From Neorhizobium huautlense (GTDB lineage Bacteria; Pseudomonadota; Alphaproteobacteria; Rhizobiales; Rhizobiaceae), in the NCBI RefSeq assembly GCF_002968575.1, contig NZ_PVBM01000008.1:177487-241486 (forward strand): a stretch of DNA of 64,000 bases, given 5' to 3'. A program made the position numbers and the translations under genes. This document shows positions 29,849 through 38,875 of this stretch, piece by piece. Numbering within the stretch: position 1 is the first letter of the stretch; each line of letters starts with the position of its first letter. The notes beneath the pieces were generated by a model. The model was given only the letters and a program-made list of their open reading frames with translations, searched no databases and had not been told where the DNA came from.

Positions 29849-31360
29849 CTATGATTCGGGTAGCTCTATTCCGACCTTCTTGCACCATTCCCGCAGAGGC
29901 GTCAGGGTTTCGTGCTTCAAAGCGGTTGCAAGGTAACCAAGCGTGCGGGGCATGTGCTTCATGTAGCCGGGTTTGCCATCCCGCTCCATGAGCCGCACCC
30001 AGAGGCCCGCGAGCTTGCAATTGCGTTGCGCTGCCATGATCGCCCAGGCTTTGTGGAAAGCCGGTTCGTCGAAGGCGCCGAGCGAGCGTCGTAGGGTCAC
30101 GTAGTCGACCATCATCTGGTCGGCGAGCGGTTTTGGTATCTCGACCCGCGCATCCTGCACGATCGATGCGAGGTCATAAGCCGTAGGCCCGATCATCGCA
30201 TCCTGAAAATCGATCAGCCCGACGCGGTGCACGCCCGACTCGTTTGGGCGCCAGATGATATTGGGCGAATGAAAATCGCGCAGCAGAAGGTTCTTTTCAG
30301 CGTTTTCCAGTTCTCCGATCAGGCCAGCCCAGATTGCGAGATAGTCCTGCCGCTCTTCTTCGGTCGACGGCGCGCCGCGTTTCCATGGCAGATGCCAATC
30401 GATGAGCAGCCGGGCTTCCATCATCATCGCCGTCGGATCAAAATCCGGGATGTGGTGGATATGGCTTTCGCCGACGGGCAGGTCCTGCCGCATCTCGTGA
30501 CTGTGCAGAAAAGCAAGACATACGACGCTTTCGCGGTAGCGCTCCGCGATCGGCCGACCGTTCGCGTCCAGGACGCCTTCGCTGCCGAGGTTCTCGATCA
30601 GCAGAATGCCCTGGTCATAGTCGACATGCAGGACCTCAGGCGCAGCCAGCCCCAGTTCGCGCAGATACTGGGCGATGGCGACGAAAGGATAGGCGTCCTC
30701 GGCCAGATGCGCCACCTTGGGATAGGGCTTGCCGTCGAGTACGGCCGGACCTGCCGGCGGCTTCGGCCAGTCCATCAGGATCAGTGTTTCGCCAGCCGAT
30801 GTCGTGATCTTCTCGTAAGCCCGCATCGAGGCGTCGCCGGTCAGGAAACGGCGCCGAGCGTTATCATGACCATGTTTGCTCAAAAACGCGCGGATCGCCA
30901 GAACCCGGCGGACGCGTTTCATCTGGGCTTCCGGTCCCGTAATCGTTGCTTGTCGCCCGCCTTCATGATGTTCGAGGCGCAGGGAGATACGTGCGGAGGG
31001 CAACAGGTCGTCGGCGATTTCAGGCCACTCGACAAGGCAGATTCCGTTTGCGAGCGCTTCTTCGAAACCGAGCTCATCCAGCTCGGAGGCGTGACCGAGC
31101 CTGTAGAGGTCGAAATGGGCCGCCGGAATCCGCAGGTCGTAGCTCTGCACGAGCGTGAAGGTCGGGCTTGGGACTTCCAGCTCGTCATCGTCGGCCAATG
31201 CCCGCAGCAAAGCGCGGGCAAGTGTGGATTTGCCGGCGCCGAGATCGCCGGAAAGAGCCAGCCAGTCGCCTTGCCTGAGCGCAAGTGCCAAATCTTCCCC
31301 CAGCCGAATCGTGTCGGCTTCGTTGGCAAGAAGAAGCGTTAAATCCGTGGCGCCCGTCAT
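29849..31360 (-). CDS. Fusion of TsaE ATPase and AmgK-like sugar kinase
   Basis: Two domains in one 503-residue frame. Residues 1-150 are TsaE, the ATPase of the t6A37 tRNA modification complex: Walker A SGDLGAGKSTLARALLRALA, VPSPTFTLVQSYD, HFDLYRLGHASELDELGFEE and LVEWPEIADDLLP. Residues about 165-495 are an aminoglycoside-phosphotransferase-fold kinase: FLTGDASMRAYEKI, catalytic LLLRDFHSPNIIW and GLIDFQDAMIGP. The kinase matches N-acetylmuramate/N-acetylglucosamine kinase AmgK by position next to MurU. ATG 31360 overlaps the divL-like stop. No frame break lies between the domains. Confidence 0.88.
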   Translation of the reverse strand: MTGATDLTLLLANEADTIRLGEDLALALRQGDWLALSGDLGAGKSTLARALLRALADDDELEVPSPTFTLVQSYDLRIPAAHFDLYRLGHASELDELGFEEALANGICLVEWPEIADDLLPSARISLRLEHHEGGRQATITGPEAQMKRVRRVLAIRAFLSKHGHDNARRRFLTGDASMRAYEKITTSAGETLILMDWPKPPAGPAVLDGKPYPKVAHLAEDAYPFVAIAQYLRELGLAAPEVLHVDYDQGILLIENLGSEGVLDANGRPIAERYRESVVCLAFLHSHEMRQDLPVGESHIHHIPDFDPTAMMMEARLLIDWHLPWKRGAPSTEEERQDYLAIWAGLIGELENAEKNLLLRDFHSPNIIWRPNESGVHRVGLIDFQDAMIGPTAYDLASIVQDARVEIPKPLADQMMVDYVTLRRSLGAFDEPAFHKAWAIMAAQRNCKLAGLWVRLMERDGKPGYMKHMPRTLGYLATALKHETLTPLREWCKKVGIELPES

Positions 31361-33942
31361 TCGGCGGCGACGGAATGTGTCTTGCCGGCGGCGCTCGGAA
31401 CGCGGCAGGTGACGGTCGTCCCCTGGCCCGGCTGGCTGTCGATCGTGACGTCACCGTGATGCAGATTGACGAAGCTTTCGACGATCGACAAGCCGAGGCC
31501 CGCGCCGCTGCGCTTGCCACCCTTGGCGCTGGAGGAGAAGCGGTTAAAGACGTTCTTCAGTATCTCTTCCGGGATGCCGGGGCCTCTGTCGGTCACGGAG
31601 AAGAATACGTCATTGGGGGTGCGCCAGCAATTGAGGGTGATGGCTGACCCTTCCGGCGCAAAATTCGTGGCATTTGTGAGCAGCTTTATGAGGATCTGCT
31701 TCAGCCGTTGCTGGTCCGCGACGATCGTGCCCAGGCCGGCCGGCGCGGTGATGGCAAGCGTAACTCCGTTTTCGTGCAGCCGATCGGCAATCTGCATCGC
31801 CACGTCATCGAGCAGATCGTCGATGGCCAGTTCCGAATAATGGAGCTGCATGATGCCTGCATCGACGGTCGCAAGGTCTAGAATGTCGTTGACGATCGTC
31901 AGCAGGACCGAGGACGACGTCGAGATGTGGTCGATATATTCCGATTGCCGCTCGTTGAGAGGACCGATGCCCGGCGTCTTCAGGAGATCCGTAAAGCCGA
32001 TGATGTTGGTGAGCGGCGAGCGAAGCTCGTAGGATACGTGCTGCACGAAATCGTTCTTGATCTCGTCGGCCTTCCGCAACGCTTCGTTCTTCTCCTTCAG
32101 CGCCCGTTCGGCCCGCGCACTTGCCGTCATATCGACAAAGGTGAACATGGTCTGGGCGTTCGGCAGCGGTGTCACGGCATAGTCGAGGACCAGGCCCGAA
32201 TAGAGCTCGAAGGTTCCCTGAAGCGAGGGCCGTTCGTCATCGAAATTGGTCAGCATCTGGCCAAACCGGCGCCAGCCGTCCGGCTTGTCGTAGGACGGCG
32301 CGCAGGCCGCCTCGATCGCCTTGATGTGAGTGTTCGGCTTGGCTTCGTCGGCCGTGATACCCCACAGCGCCCGGAAGGCCGGGTTGGAGAGACGGATGCG
32401 CCCGTCCGGACCGAAGACGGCAACGCCTTCGGAGAGGTGGTCGATGGTTTCGCCCTGAACCTTGACCAATGTATTGTACCGGGTTTCGAGGCTCACCTGC
32501 TCGGTCAGATTTTCAAAGACCCATGTGGCGCCGCCCTGCGGATGCGCCGTGGCAATCACACGCAGCGTCTGGCCATTCGGCAGATGCCAGAGGTCCGTCT
32601 GCGTGTCCGGCGAGCGGTACACGGAAAGCGCGGTTTCCTTCCAGCTCCGCCAGTTGAGCTGCTCCGGCAATTTGCCTTCGCTGCGCAATTTGTCCAGCAA
32701 TTCGCTATTGTCCGGCCGCGAATCCAGGAAGGGAAGGCTTAGGCCCCAGAGCTGGGCAAAGGCCTGATTATAGAACTGCAGCCGGCGGTCCCCATCGAAA
32801 ATCGCAACCGGGGTCGCGAGGTGATCAAGAGTTTCCGCATGACTTCTCAGCGTTCGCTTCAGTTCCTCGCGCACCGCTTCCGCCTCGGACACGTCGATAG
32901 CCATGCCCGCGGAACCGCCCGGCACGACGACGTCCACAACATCGAACATGGTCCGGTTGCCATGCACCACCGTCGAAATCCGGTCATGGAAAGGTGAGGC
33001 CGGCGTCGCGGCCGCCTTGATCTTTTCGCGGGCGATCGTGCCGAGGAATTCGCGTCCCTCTTCGATTGCCTGATCTGGCGTGGGCGCTTCGACGGCGTCG
33101 CCATAGGCGTGGTTGACCCAGCTGAGTTTACCTTGATGGTCTCGCCGCCATACCGGTTGTTCGATCGCATCGAGCAGCGAGTGGAATAGGGAAATCGAGC
33201 CGGCAAGCCGTTCGCGTTCGATTTTCAGTTCGGCAAGCTCAGCGCGCAAGTTATTAAGTGCGATAAAGCGCACAAAAGCCTTGCCACCCGAAACGCGGCC
33301 CTGAACCTCGAGAATCTCGTCCCGGTTGGTCTCGACGATCATATCGAAGGTGCGTGCTTCGCTGCGAAGAAGCTCAATCGACTTTTCGAGTTCGCCTGCA
33401 GATAAGCTGCGAAGCCAGCGGCCGAACGCCAGGAAGTCGCGATCCTGCTGTGGAGCGCCGGTCTCCGCTGGCAGCTGGCCGAGGAACTCGGGCTTCGATG
33501 CTCCGCCCTCCCAGATGACGATGCGTCGGTTCTTGTCGGCGATCAGGGCCTCATATTTCGAAATGCGTTGTTGTGCATCCGAAAGCGCGCTGCGCATTTC
33601 CTGCGTCTCGGCCTCCATATTGCCCCGTTGACGCACCAGCCAGACAGCGGAAAGAAGCGCGGCGCCAAGCGCGCCGAGGACGACCGATGAAACCACTACT
33701 TCGGTTGAGGAAAAGAGGCGGGTCGCCTCCGCCGTTGCGGACTGCTGCGCAAGAGCAGCTGTCGCAAGTCCAGAAAGAGCGGTTCCCGAAAGAATGGCGC
33801 TGCCGAAGCGGGCGAGACGATTGAATCCGCCCGCCGCCGCTCCGTCATCCGGATCTCCGGATACGGATTGCGAGCCCGGAGAACCAACTCCGTCGCAAGA
33901 GGGATCGGCCTGCTTGAACAGGCTCGTTATTTTTACCGACAT
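31357..33942 (-). CDS. divL: DivL-like PAS pseudokinase with Tyr at the phospho-acceptor site
   Basis: Membrane-bound kinase-like regulator. A membrane helix lies near residues 82-103, followed by coiled coil (110-250). PAS-like domains cover about 250-350, 370-480 and 495-605. DHp and ATPase domains follow. The H-box reads VQHVSYELRSPLTNIIGF: Tyr638 (codon at 32029-32031) replaces the usual His, the hallmark of DivL. DivL steers CckA-CtrA in the alphaproteobacterial cell cycle. The ATP-binding N and G boxes (KLLTNATNFA, DRGPGIPEE, GAGLGLSIVESFV) are intact. Length is 861 residues; start MSVKITSLF. Orthology is by motif and needs a tree. Confidence 0.75.
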   Translation of the reverse strand: MSVKITSLFKQADPSCDGVGSPGSQSVSGDPDDGAAAGGFNRLARFGSAILSGTALSGLATAALAQQSATAEATRLFSSTEVVVSSVVLGALGAALLSAVWLVRQRGNMEAETQEMRSALSDAQQRISKYEALIADKNRRIVIWEGGASKPEFLGQLPAETGAPQQDRDFLAFGRWLRSLSAGELEKSIELLRSEARTFDMIVETNRDEILEVQGRVSGGKAFVRFIALNNLRAELAELKIERERLAGSISLFHSLLDAIEQPVWRRDHQGKLSWVNHAYGDAVEAPTPDQAIEEGREFLGTIAREKIKAAATPASPFHDRISTVVHGNRTMFDVVDVVVPGGSAGMAIDVSEAEAVREELKRTLRSHAETLDHLATPVAIFDGDRRLQFYNQAFAQLWGLSLPFLDSRPDNSELLDKLRSEGKLPEQLNWRSWKETALSVYRSPDTQTDLWHLPNGQTLRVIATAHPQGGATWVFENLTEQVSLETRYNTLVKVQGETIDHLSEGVAVFGPDGRIRLSNPAFRALWGITADEAKPNTHIKAIEAACAPSYDKPDGWRRFGQMLTNFDDERPSLQGTFELYSGLVLDYAVTPLPNAQTMFTFVDMTASARAERALKEKNEALRKADEIKNDFVQHVSYELRSPLTNIIGFTDLLKTPGIGPLNERQSEYIDHISTSSSVLLTIVNDILDLATVDAGIMQLHYSELAIDDLLDDVAMQIADRLHENGVTLAITAPAGLGTIVADQQRLKQILIKLLTNATNFAPEGSAITLNCWRTPNDVFFSVTDRGPGIPEEILKNVFNRFSSSAKGGKRSGAGLGLSIVESFVNLHHGDVTIDSQPGQGTTVTCRVPSAAGKTHSVAAE

Positions 33943-34093
33943 AACCGGTCTGTCTCCGTCCAATTGCCGCTCATCGACAAGACATACCATTTCGTGCCTT
34001 GCCCGGAGCCGACGACCTGAAGTCGAGGGCCGGCATGGCACGAATCATTGATAAAAGGATACTTGTTAAGGGAATCGCCGGGAAGGGATGCGG

Positions 34094-34132
34094 CCAAAAA
34101 AGAGGCCGCAGCCTATTGTCAAGGCTGCGGCC
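34094..34132 (-). terminator. Intrinsic terminator after ahcY
   Basis: Arms GGCCGCAGCCT (34104-34114) and AGGCTGCGGCC (34122-34132). The run of A at 34096-34101 is the U-tract on the minus strand. Confidence 0.88.
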
Positions 34133-34162
34133 GCTACATGTTGTGGATTAACCGGCTACCGA

Positions 34163-35563
34163 TTAATAGCGGTAGTGTTCCGCCTTGAACGGCCCTTGAG
34201 TCGACACGCCGATATAGGCAGCCTGTTCCTCGGAAAGTTCGGTCAGCTTCACGCCGAGCTTATCGAGGTGCAGGCGCGCGACCTTCTCATCGAGGTGCTT
34301 CGGCAGGATATAGACCTGGTTCTGGTACTGACCCTGGTTGGTGAAGAGCTCGATCTGCGCCAAAGTCTGGTTGGTGAAGGACGCGGACATCACGAAGGAC
34401 GGGTGACCCGTCGCGTTGCCGAGATTCAGGAGGCGGCCTTCCGACAGCAGGATGATGCGGTTGCCCTTCGGGAACTCGATCAGGTCGACTTGCGGCTTGA
34501 CGTTGGTCCACTTGAGGTTACGGAGTGCTGCGACCTGGATCTCGTTGTCGAAGTGACCGATATTGCCGACGATCGCCATGTCCTTCATCGCGCGCATGTG
34601 CTCGATGCGGATGACGTCCTTGTTGCCGGTGGTGGTGATGAAGATGTCTGCCGTCGAAACCACATCCTCGAGCACCACGACTTCGAAGCCGTCCATGGCT
34701 GCCTGCAGCGCGCAGATCGGATCGACTTCCGTGACCTTGACGCGGGCGCCGGCTCCGGCGAGCGAAGCGGCGGAACCCTTGCCCACGTCGCCGTAACCGC
34801 AGACGACGGCAACCTTGCCGGCCATCATCACGTCGGTACCGCGACGAATGCCGTCGACCAGCGACTCCTTGCAGCCGTATTTGTTGTCGAACTTCGACTT
34901 GGTGACGGAATCGTTGACGTTGATCGCCGGGAAGGGCAGCAGGCCCTTCTTGGAAAGTTCGTAAAGGCGGTGAACGCCGGTCGTCGTCTCTTCCGTCACG
35001 CCCTTGATGGCGTCGCGCTGCTTGGTGAACCAGCCCGGTGAAGCCTTCAGGCGCTTCTTGATCTGTGCGAAGAGGATTTCCTCTTCTTCCGAACCCGGGT
35101 TCGACAACACGTCCTCTCCGGCTTCGGCGCGGGCGCCAAGCAGGATATACATGGTGGCGTCGCCGCCGTCGTCGAGGATCATGTTCGAGAAGCCACCATC
35201 GGCCCACTGGAAGATCTTGTCGGTATATTCCCAGTATTCGGTCAACGACTCGCCCTTGACGGCGAAGACTGGGATGCCGGCTGCCGCGATCGCGGCTGCA
35301 GCGTGATCCTGCGTCGAAAAGATATTGCAGGATGCCCAGCGGATTTCAGCGCCAAGTTCTTTCAAGGTCTCGATCAACACCGCCGTCTGGATGGTCATGT
35401 GCAGCGACCCGGTGATGCGCGCGCCCTTCAACGGCTTCGATTCGCCGAATTCTGCGCGGCAGGACATCAAGCCTGGCATTTCAGTTTCGGCAATGTCGAG
35501 TTCCTTGCGGCCGTAGGCGGCAAGATTGATATCCGCGACGACGTAATCCTTTTCAGTGCTCAT
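34163..35563 (-). CDS. ahcY: Adenosylhomocysteinase (SAH hydrolase)
   Basis: Splits S-adenosylhomocysteine into adenosine and homocysteine, keeping methylation reactions going; NAD-dependent tetramer. Motifs: [20 protein letters not shown] (substrate domain), [20 protein letters not shown], the NAD-binding [20 protein letters not shown], and the C-terminal [20 protein letters not shown]. Length is 466 residues. The upstream gap carries a palindromic operator and a possible structured leader. Next to HPr and EIIA but with its own terminator and probably its own promoter. Confidence 0.97.
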   Translation of the reverse strand: MSTEKDYVVADINLAAYGRKELDIAETEMPGLMSCRAEFGESKPLKGARITGSLHMTIQTAVLIETLKELGAEIRWASCNIFSTQDHAAAAIAAAGIPVFAVKGESLTEYWEYTDKIFQWADGGFSNMILDDGGDATMYILLGARAEAGEDVLSNPGSEEEEILFAQIKKRLKASPGWFTKQRDAIKGVTEETTTGVHRLYELSKKGLLPFPAINVNDSVTKSKFDNKYGCKESLVDGIRRGTDVMMAGKVAVVCGYGDVGKGSAASLAGAGARVKVTEVDPICALQAAMDGFEVVVLEDVVSTADIFITTTGNKDVIRIEHMRAMKDMAIVGNIGHFDNEIQVAALRNLKWTNVKPQVDLIEFPKGNRIILLSEGRLLNLGNATGHPSFVMSASFTNQTLAQIELFTNQGQYQNQVYILPKHLDEKVARLHLDKLGVKLTELSEEQAAYIGVSTQGPFKAEHYRY

Positions 35564-35589
35564 GAAGCTCTCCAGGTGTTCGATAACGC

Positions 35590-35673
35590 TTGCCTCGCGT
35601 GCAGGACGCGCGACAGATCGCCCAGGCAGGCGAAGGCTGCCAGCGGTTTAGCAGGCTTACGGTCACGAGGCAA
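35590..35673 (-). ncRNA. Possible structured 5' leader of ahcY
   Basis: On the ahcY strand, an 8-bp perfect closing stem (35666-35673 with 35590-35597) encloses two smaller hairpins. One has GGCAG/CTGCC arms at 35625-35629 and 35637-35641. The other has GCGA/TCGC arms at 35610-35613 and 35618-35621. It would begin near the 5' end of the transcript. It does not look like the known SAH riboswitch consensus to me. Chance pairing is possible in such GC-rich DNA. Confidence 0.3.
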
Positions 35674-35677
35674 CCAG

Positions 35678-35707
35678 GATATAAAGAGGTCTTTATATCT
35701 TTATATC
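35678..35707. promoter_or_regulatory. Palindromic operator upstream of ahcY (SahR/ArsR-type candidate)
   Basis: GATATAAAGA (35678-35687), two bases, TCTTTATATC (35690-35699): a perfect 10-bp inverted repeat. The right arm is repeated at 35698-35707. It lies 115-144 bases before the ahcY start. AT-rich palindromes of this kind are known as sites of ArsR-family SAH-responsive regulators (SahR) in Proteobacteria. The regulator gene is not in this window. Confidence 0.6.
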
Positions 35708-35728
35708 AGGGCGAAATGACGAGAAAGG

Positions 35729-36007
35729 TTAGGCTTCTTCGCCGAATTTGTTCGCTACGAGTTGTCCGAGCGCTTCCAGCGCCTCAAGGGCCTGTTTGCC
35801 GGCAGCGGCAACCTCGATGGTGCAGCCGGTGCTTGCGGCGAGCATCATCAGCCCCATGATCGATGTTCCGCCGACCGTCGTGCCGTCCTTGGAGACGGTG
35901 ATCTGCGCATCGAAGCTTTCGACCATCTGCACAAATTTAGCGGATGCGCGGGCGTGCAGGCCGCGCTTGTTGACGATCAGGAATTCGCGGGAGAGGGAGG
36001 ACGACAT
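35729..36007 (-). CDS. ptsH: Phosphocarrier protein HPr
   Basis: PTS phosphocarrier. The phosphorylatable His18 is in VNKRGLHARASAKFV, and the regulatory serine targeted by HprK is Ser49 in GGTSIMGLMML. Length is 92 residues from ATG 36007. An in-frame ATG at 36025 overlaps the EIIA stop (ATGA) and would add six residues; both are possible. It works with the EIIA gene upstream and HprK in the same cluster. No EIIB or EIIC is present, so this is a regulatory rather than a transport PTS. Confidence 0.93.
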   Translation of the reverse strand: MSSSLSREFLIVNKRGLHARASAKFVQMVESFDAQITVSKDGTTVGGTSIMGLMMLAASTGCTIEVAAAGKQALEALEALGQLVANKFGEEA

Positions 36008-36021
36008 CCGGGCGTTGGTTC

Positions 36022-36423
36022 TCATTTGCCGCTGAGGACACGGCTTGCGACATTGATATATTTTCGGCCGGCCTCCGACGCTTCGGCGAGGGCCTTGTCC
36101 ATGTTGTTGTCGCTGCGCACCCCGGCAAGCTTGATGAGCATGGGCAGATTCATGCCGGCGATAACTTCCGTCTTGCCGCTTTCCATGACGGAAATGGAGA
36201 GGTTGGAAGGGGTGCCGCCGAACATGTCGGTAAGGATGATGACGCCATGGCTGTCATTTGCCTTGCTCACGGCATCGACAATGTCCTGCCGGCGTTGGTC
36301 CATGTCGTCTTCGGGGCCGATCGATACGGTTTCGATGAATTTCTGAGGTCCGACGACATGCTCGACTGCATGACGAAATTCCTCAGCCAGCTTGCCATGA
36401 GTGACAAGCACAAGTCCGATCAT
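36022..36423 (-). CDS. PTS EIIA component, mannose/EIIA-Man type
   Basis: Receives phosphate from HPr. MIGLVLVTHGKLAEEFRHAV carries the active-site His9, and VIILTDMFGGTPSNLSI (near residue 60) is the family core. Length is 133 residues, a free-standing EIIA domain. With HPr and HprK it forms the incomplete PTS seen in many alphaproteobacteria, thought to act on regulation rather than sugar uptake. It lies 125 bases downstream of hprK. Often annotated ptsM/manX-like; the exact partner is unknown. Confidence 0.92.
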   Translation of the reverse strand: MIGLVLVTHGKLAEEFRHAVEHVVGPQKFIETVSIGPEDDMDQRRQDIVDAVSKANDSHGVIILTDMFGGTPSNLSISVMESGKTEVIAGMNLPMLIKLAGVRSDNNMDKALAEASEAGRKYINVASRVLSGK

Positions 36424-36548
36424 GAAAACTGCCCCCTGCTATGGAAACTCGCGGCATTATCGCATCGCAATAAAGCCGTCCAGCGGTGGGAAGCCATCTT
36501 CTCCATGTAGAATCGAAGTTCAAGTTAAAAAATCAGGCAGCCGGACAA

Positions 36549-37013
36549 TCAAAAGGGGATTTCACCGTGGAGATCGGAGGCAAACGCTGCGAGAACCGCA
36601 AGCGGATCAGGCGTTCCTTGCCATATCCTGATGAGCGGAAGCTCTCCGATGCCGGCAATGGAGAAACGTTCGTTTTCGGGTGGGAGCCGCTCGCTTTCCG
36701 GATGGGGGATGACTGCGACGGCGAGATCGAGTACGGCGGCCGCAATGCTCTCGACCTTTGCAATGCCGCTGCCGCGTAATTCGATAAGCTCCGCGATCGG
36801 GTCGGGACGGCTTGCGACGAGCTGCTCACCGTGGCGAGAGACGAAAACCTGGTCATCGGCGATCAAAGCCGCAAAGGCACCCTGTCTTCGGGCTGCGGCG
36901 ATGCAGGCGAAGGCGAGCGTGGATTTGCCGCTGCCGGAAGGCCCCGTGAACAAAATTCCGCGCGTGCCCAGAACTACGGCCGTGGCATGGATGTTGAGCG
37001 TGCCTCCGTTCAT
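36549..37013 (-). CDS. hprK: HPr kinase/phosphorylase, short alphaproteobacterial form
   Basis: Phosphorylates a serine of HPr. Only the catalytic C-terminal domain is present: P-loop GILFTGPSGSGKSTLAFACI (near residue 20), LIADDQVFVSRHG, and ELRGSGIAKVESIA (the HprK signature loop). At 154 residues it is about half the Firmicutes protein, which is normal for alphaproteobacteria. ATG 37013 overlaps the chvG stop (ATGA), so sensor and kinase are translationally linked. Confidence 0.93.
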   Translation of the reverse strand: MNGGTLNIHATAVVLGTRGILFTGPSGSGKSTLAFACIAAARRQGAFAALIADDQVFVSRHGEQLVASRPDPIAELIELRGSGIAKVESIAAAVLDLAVAVIPHPESERLPPENERFSIAGIGELPLIRIWQGTPDPLAVLAAFASDLHGEIPF

Positions 37014-38800
37014 TGCGTTTCGCCGGCCGGCAGCGAGAGGACGAACCGCGCACCGGACGTGGCGCCGGTTTTCGAGTCGTGCAGGTTCTCAGCCTTCAGC
37101 GTACCGCCATGGGCTTCCGCGATCTGGCGGCTGATCGAAAGACCAAGGCCGGAATTCTGGCCGAAGCTTTCGCCTTCCGGCCGGTCGGTGTAAAAGCGCT
37201 CGAAAATACGGTCAATATCTTCCGCCTGAATACCAGGGCCATTGTCATCGACGGTGATGGTGACGCTGTCCTTGATACGCGACAGGCGGATCGAAATGCG
37301 TCCCCCTTTCTCCGGTACGAAGGAGCGGGCATTTTCGATGAGATTGGTAACAATCTGCCCGAGGCGGAGATCGTGGCCGTTGACGAGATAGGCCGATTTG
37401 TTGCCACCCTTGCGGTCGACCGCTAGGTCGATCTCTACCGGCTTGCGTCCGGTTCGTATCTGGCGCGAGATATCGACCAGATTGCCGAGCAGGTTTTCCA
37501 TGTTGACCGATGCGGCATCGGAACGGGCAAGCTCCGCATCAAGCCGCGAGGCGTCGGAAATGTCGCTGATGAGGCGATCGAGGCGGCGCACGTCGTGGAA
37601 GATAATCTCCGTCAGCCGCTGCTTCGACTCCTCCGACTTGGCAAGAGGCAGGGTTTCCACCGCACTCCGCAGCGACGTGAGTGGATTCTTGAGTTCATGG
37701 CTGACGTCCGCGGCAAAACTCTCGATCGCATCGATCCGATCATAAAGCGCGTTGGTCATTTCGCGCAGGGCGATCGAAAGATTGCCGATTTCGTCCTGCC
37801 GATAGGCAAAATCCGGGATCTCCTCGCGTTGCTTGGCTCCACGCCGGACGCGGATGGCTGCTGCCGCGAGCCGCCGCAGCGGATTGGCGATGGTCGATGA
37901 CAGGAGCAGCGACAGCAGGATGTTGACCAGTGTCGCGACGCCGAAGACCCGCATGATCGCCAGCCGCTCGGCGTGCACGATCTTGTCGATGTCGCCCGCC
38001 TGGGTCGAGAGCAGAAGTACGCCAAGGACAGCCCGGAAACGCTGGACGGGGACCGCGACGGATACGATCAACTCGCCGCGGTCGGTGACGCGCACCAGCG
38101 CTCCGCGCACGCCCGTCAGCGCATTCATCACTTCCGGATAAATCGAGCCGTCACCGCCCGGAGCTTCCTTGTAGACCGGCAAATTGCCCGGCTGCAGAAG
38201 GCGGTTGAAAAGGCTGCCGAACCATTCGCTCCAGGTCTGCGTCTCGTTTTCGACCGGTGGCAGGTCAAATCGCAGGACTTGGCCGCGCGAATAGAGATGG
38301 CGGGAATCGAGCAGCAGATTGGCGTCGGCGTCGAAGATGCGGGCGCGCGTGCGGGTCGGCGAAATGAGACGCCGCAGGACCGGGGCCACCCGTTCCGGAT
38401 CGATCGGAAAATCCAGATCCTCGTCGTTCGGCACCGGCGTAATGCTCTGGCCGGCCTGAAGTTCGAGAAGCTTTTGCGGATCGATGGTGATCGAGTTGGT
38501 GTCGACGGACGCGGAGGCCGAGATCGCCCCCGCAATGATCTCGCCTTGGGTCAGAAGGCTTTCCACCCGGGCGTCGATCAGTCCCTCGCGGAACTGGTTG
38601 AGGTAAAGGATGCCCGCGACGAGAACAACCGTCGCGGCGATGTTGAAGAACAGGATGCGGCGCGTGAGGCTGGAAAAGACGGCGTGGCCGAACACCCGGC
38701 GGATGAGCGTGAAAGGCCGCGACCAGAAACGCCGAGGCGCGCGGCGCGCCTCGACCTTCTCCGTTCTGGCCATTTCATTGTCGAATGTCTGATCTGCCAC
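37010..38800 (-). CDS. chvG: Sensor histidine kinase ChvG (ExoS/BvrS family)
   Basis: Membrane sensor of acidic pH/envelope state that phosphorylates ChvI. The first membrane helix is near residues 50-67 (ILFFNIAATVVLVAGILYLN). A periplasmic domain of about 215 residues and a second helix near 285-305 (GVATLVNILLSLLLSSTIAN) follow. Then come HAMP, H-box FAADVSHELKNPLTSLRSAV and ATPase boxes LGQIVTNLIENARSF, VDDNGPGI and GLGLSISRQIAEAHGG. Length is 596 residues from GTG 38800; ATG 38773 is an alternative. In rhizobia it is held down by periplasmic ExoR, not encoded here. Confidence 0.94.
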   Translation of the reverse strand: MADQTFDNEMARTEKVEARRAPRRFWSRPFTLIRRVFGHAVFSSLTRRILFFNIAATVVLVAGILYLNQFREGLIDARVESLLTQGEIIAGAISASASVDTNSITIDPQKLLELQAGQSITPVPNDEDLDFPIDPERVAPVLRRLISPTRTRARIFDADANLLLDSRHLYSRGQVLRFDLPPVENETQTWSEWFGSLFNRLLQPGNLPVYKEAPGGDGSIYPEVMNALTGVRGALVRVTDRGELIVSVAVPVQRFRAVLGVLLLSTQAGDIDKIVHAERLAIMRVFGVATLVNILLSLLLSSTIANPLRRLAAAAIRVRRGAKQREEIPDFAYRQDEIGNLSIALREMTNALYDRIDAIESFAADVSHELKNPLTSLRSAVETLPLAKSEESKQRLTEIIFHDVRRLDRLISDISDASRLDAELARSDAASVNMENLLGNLVDISRQIRTGRKPVEIDLAVDRKGGNKSAYLVNGHDLRLGQIVTNLIENARSFVPEKGGRISIRLSRIKDSVTITVDDNGPGIQAEDIDRIFERFYTDRPEGESFGQNSGLGLSISRQIAEAHGGTLKAENLHDSKTGATSGARFVLSLPAGETQ

Positions 38801-38875
38801 TGCAGTCCTTCCACCGGACCAATTATCTCTGGTCCGGCCGTGGCCTCAAGTTATCATGCCGCAAGGAAGCCTGTT

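Noticed and set aside
31357..33942. Reading the PAS kinase as an ordinary histidine kinase, with the nearby His635 as phospho-acceptor
   Set aside because: His635 is three residues before the conserved position in VQHVSYELR; aligned on the E-L-R-x-P-L block, the acceptor site is Tyr638.
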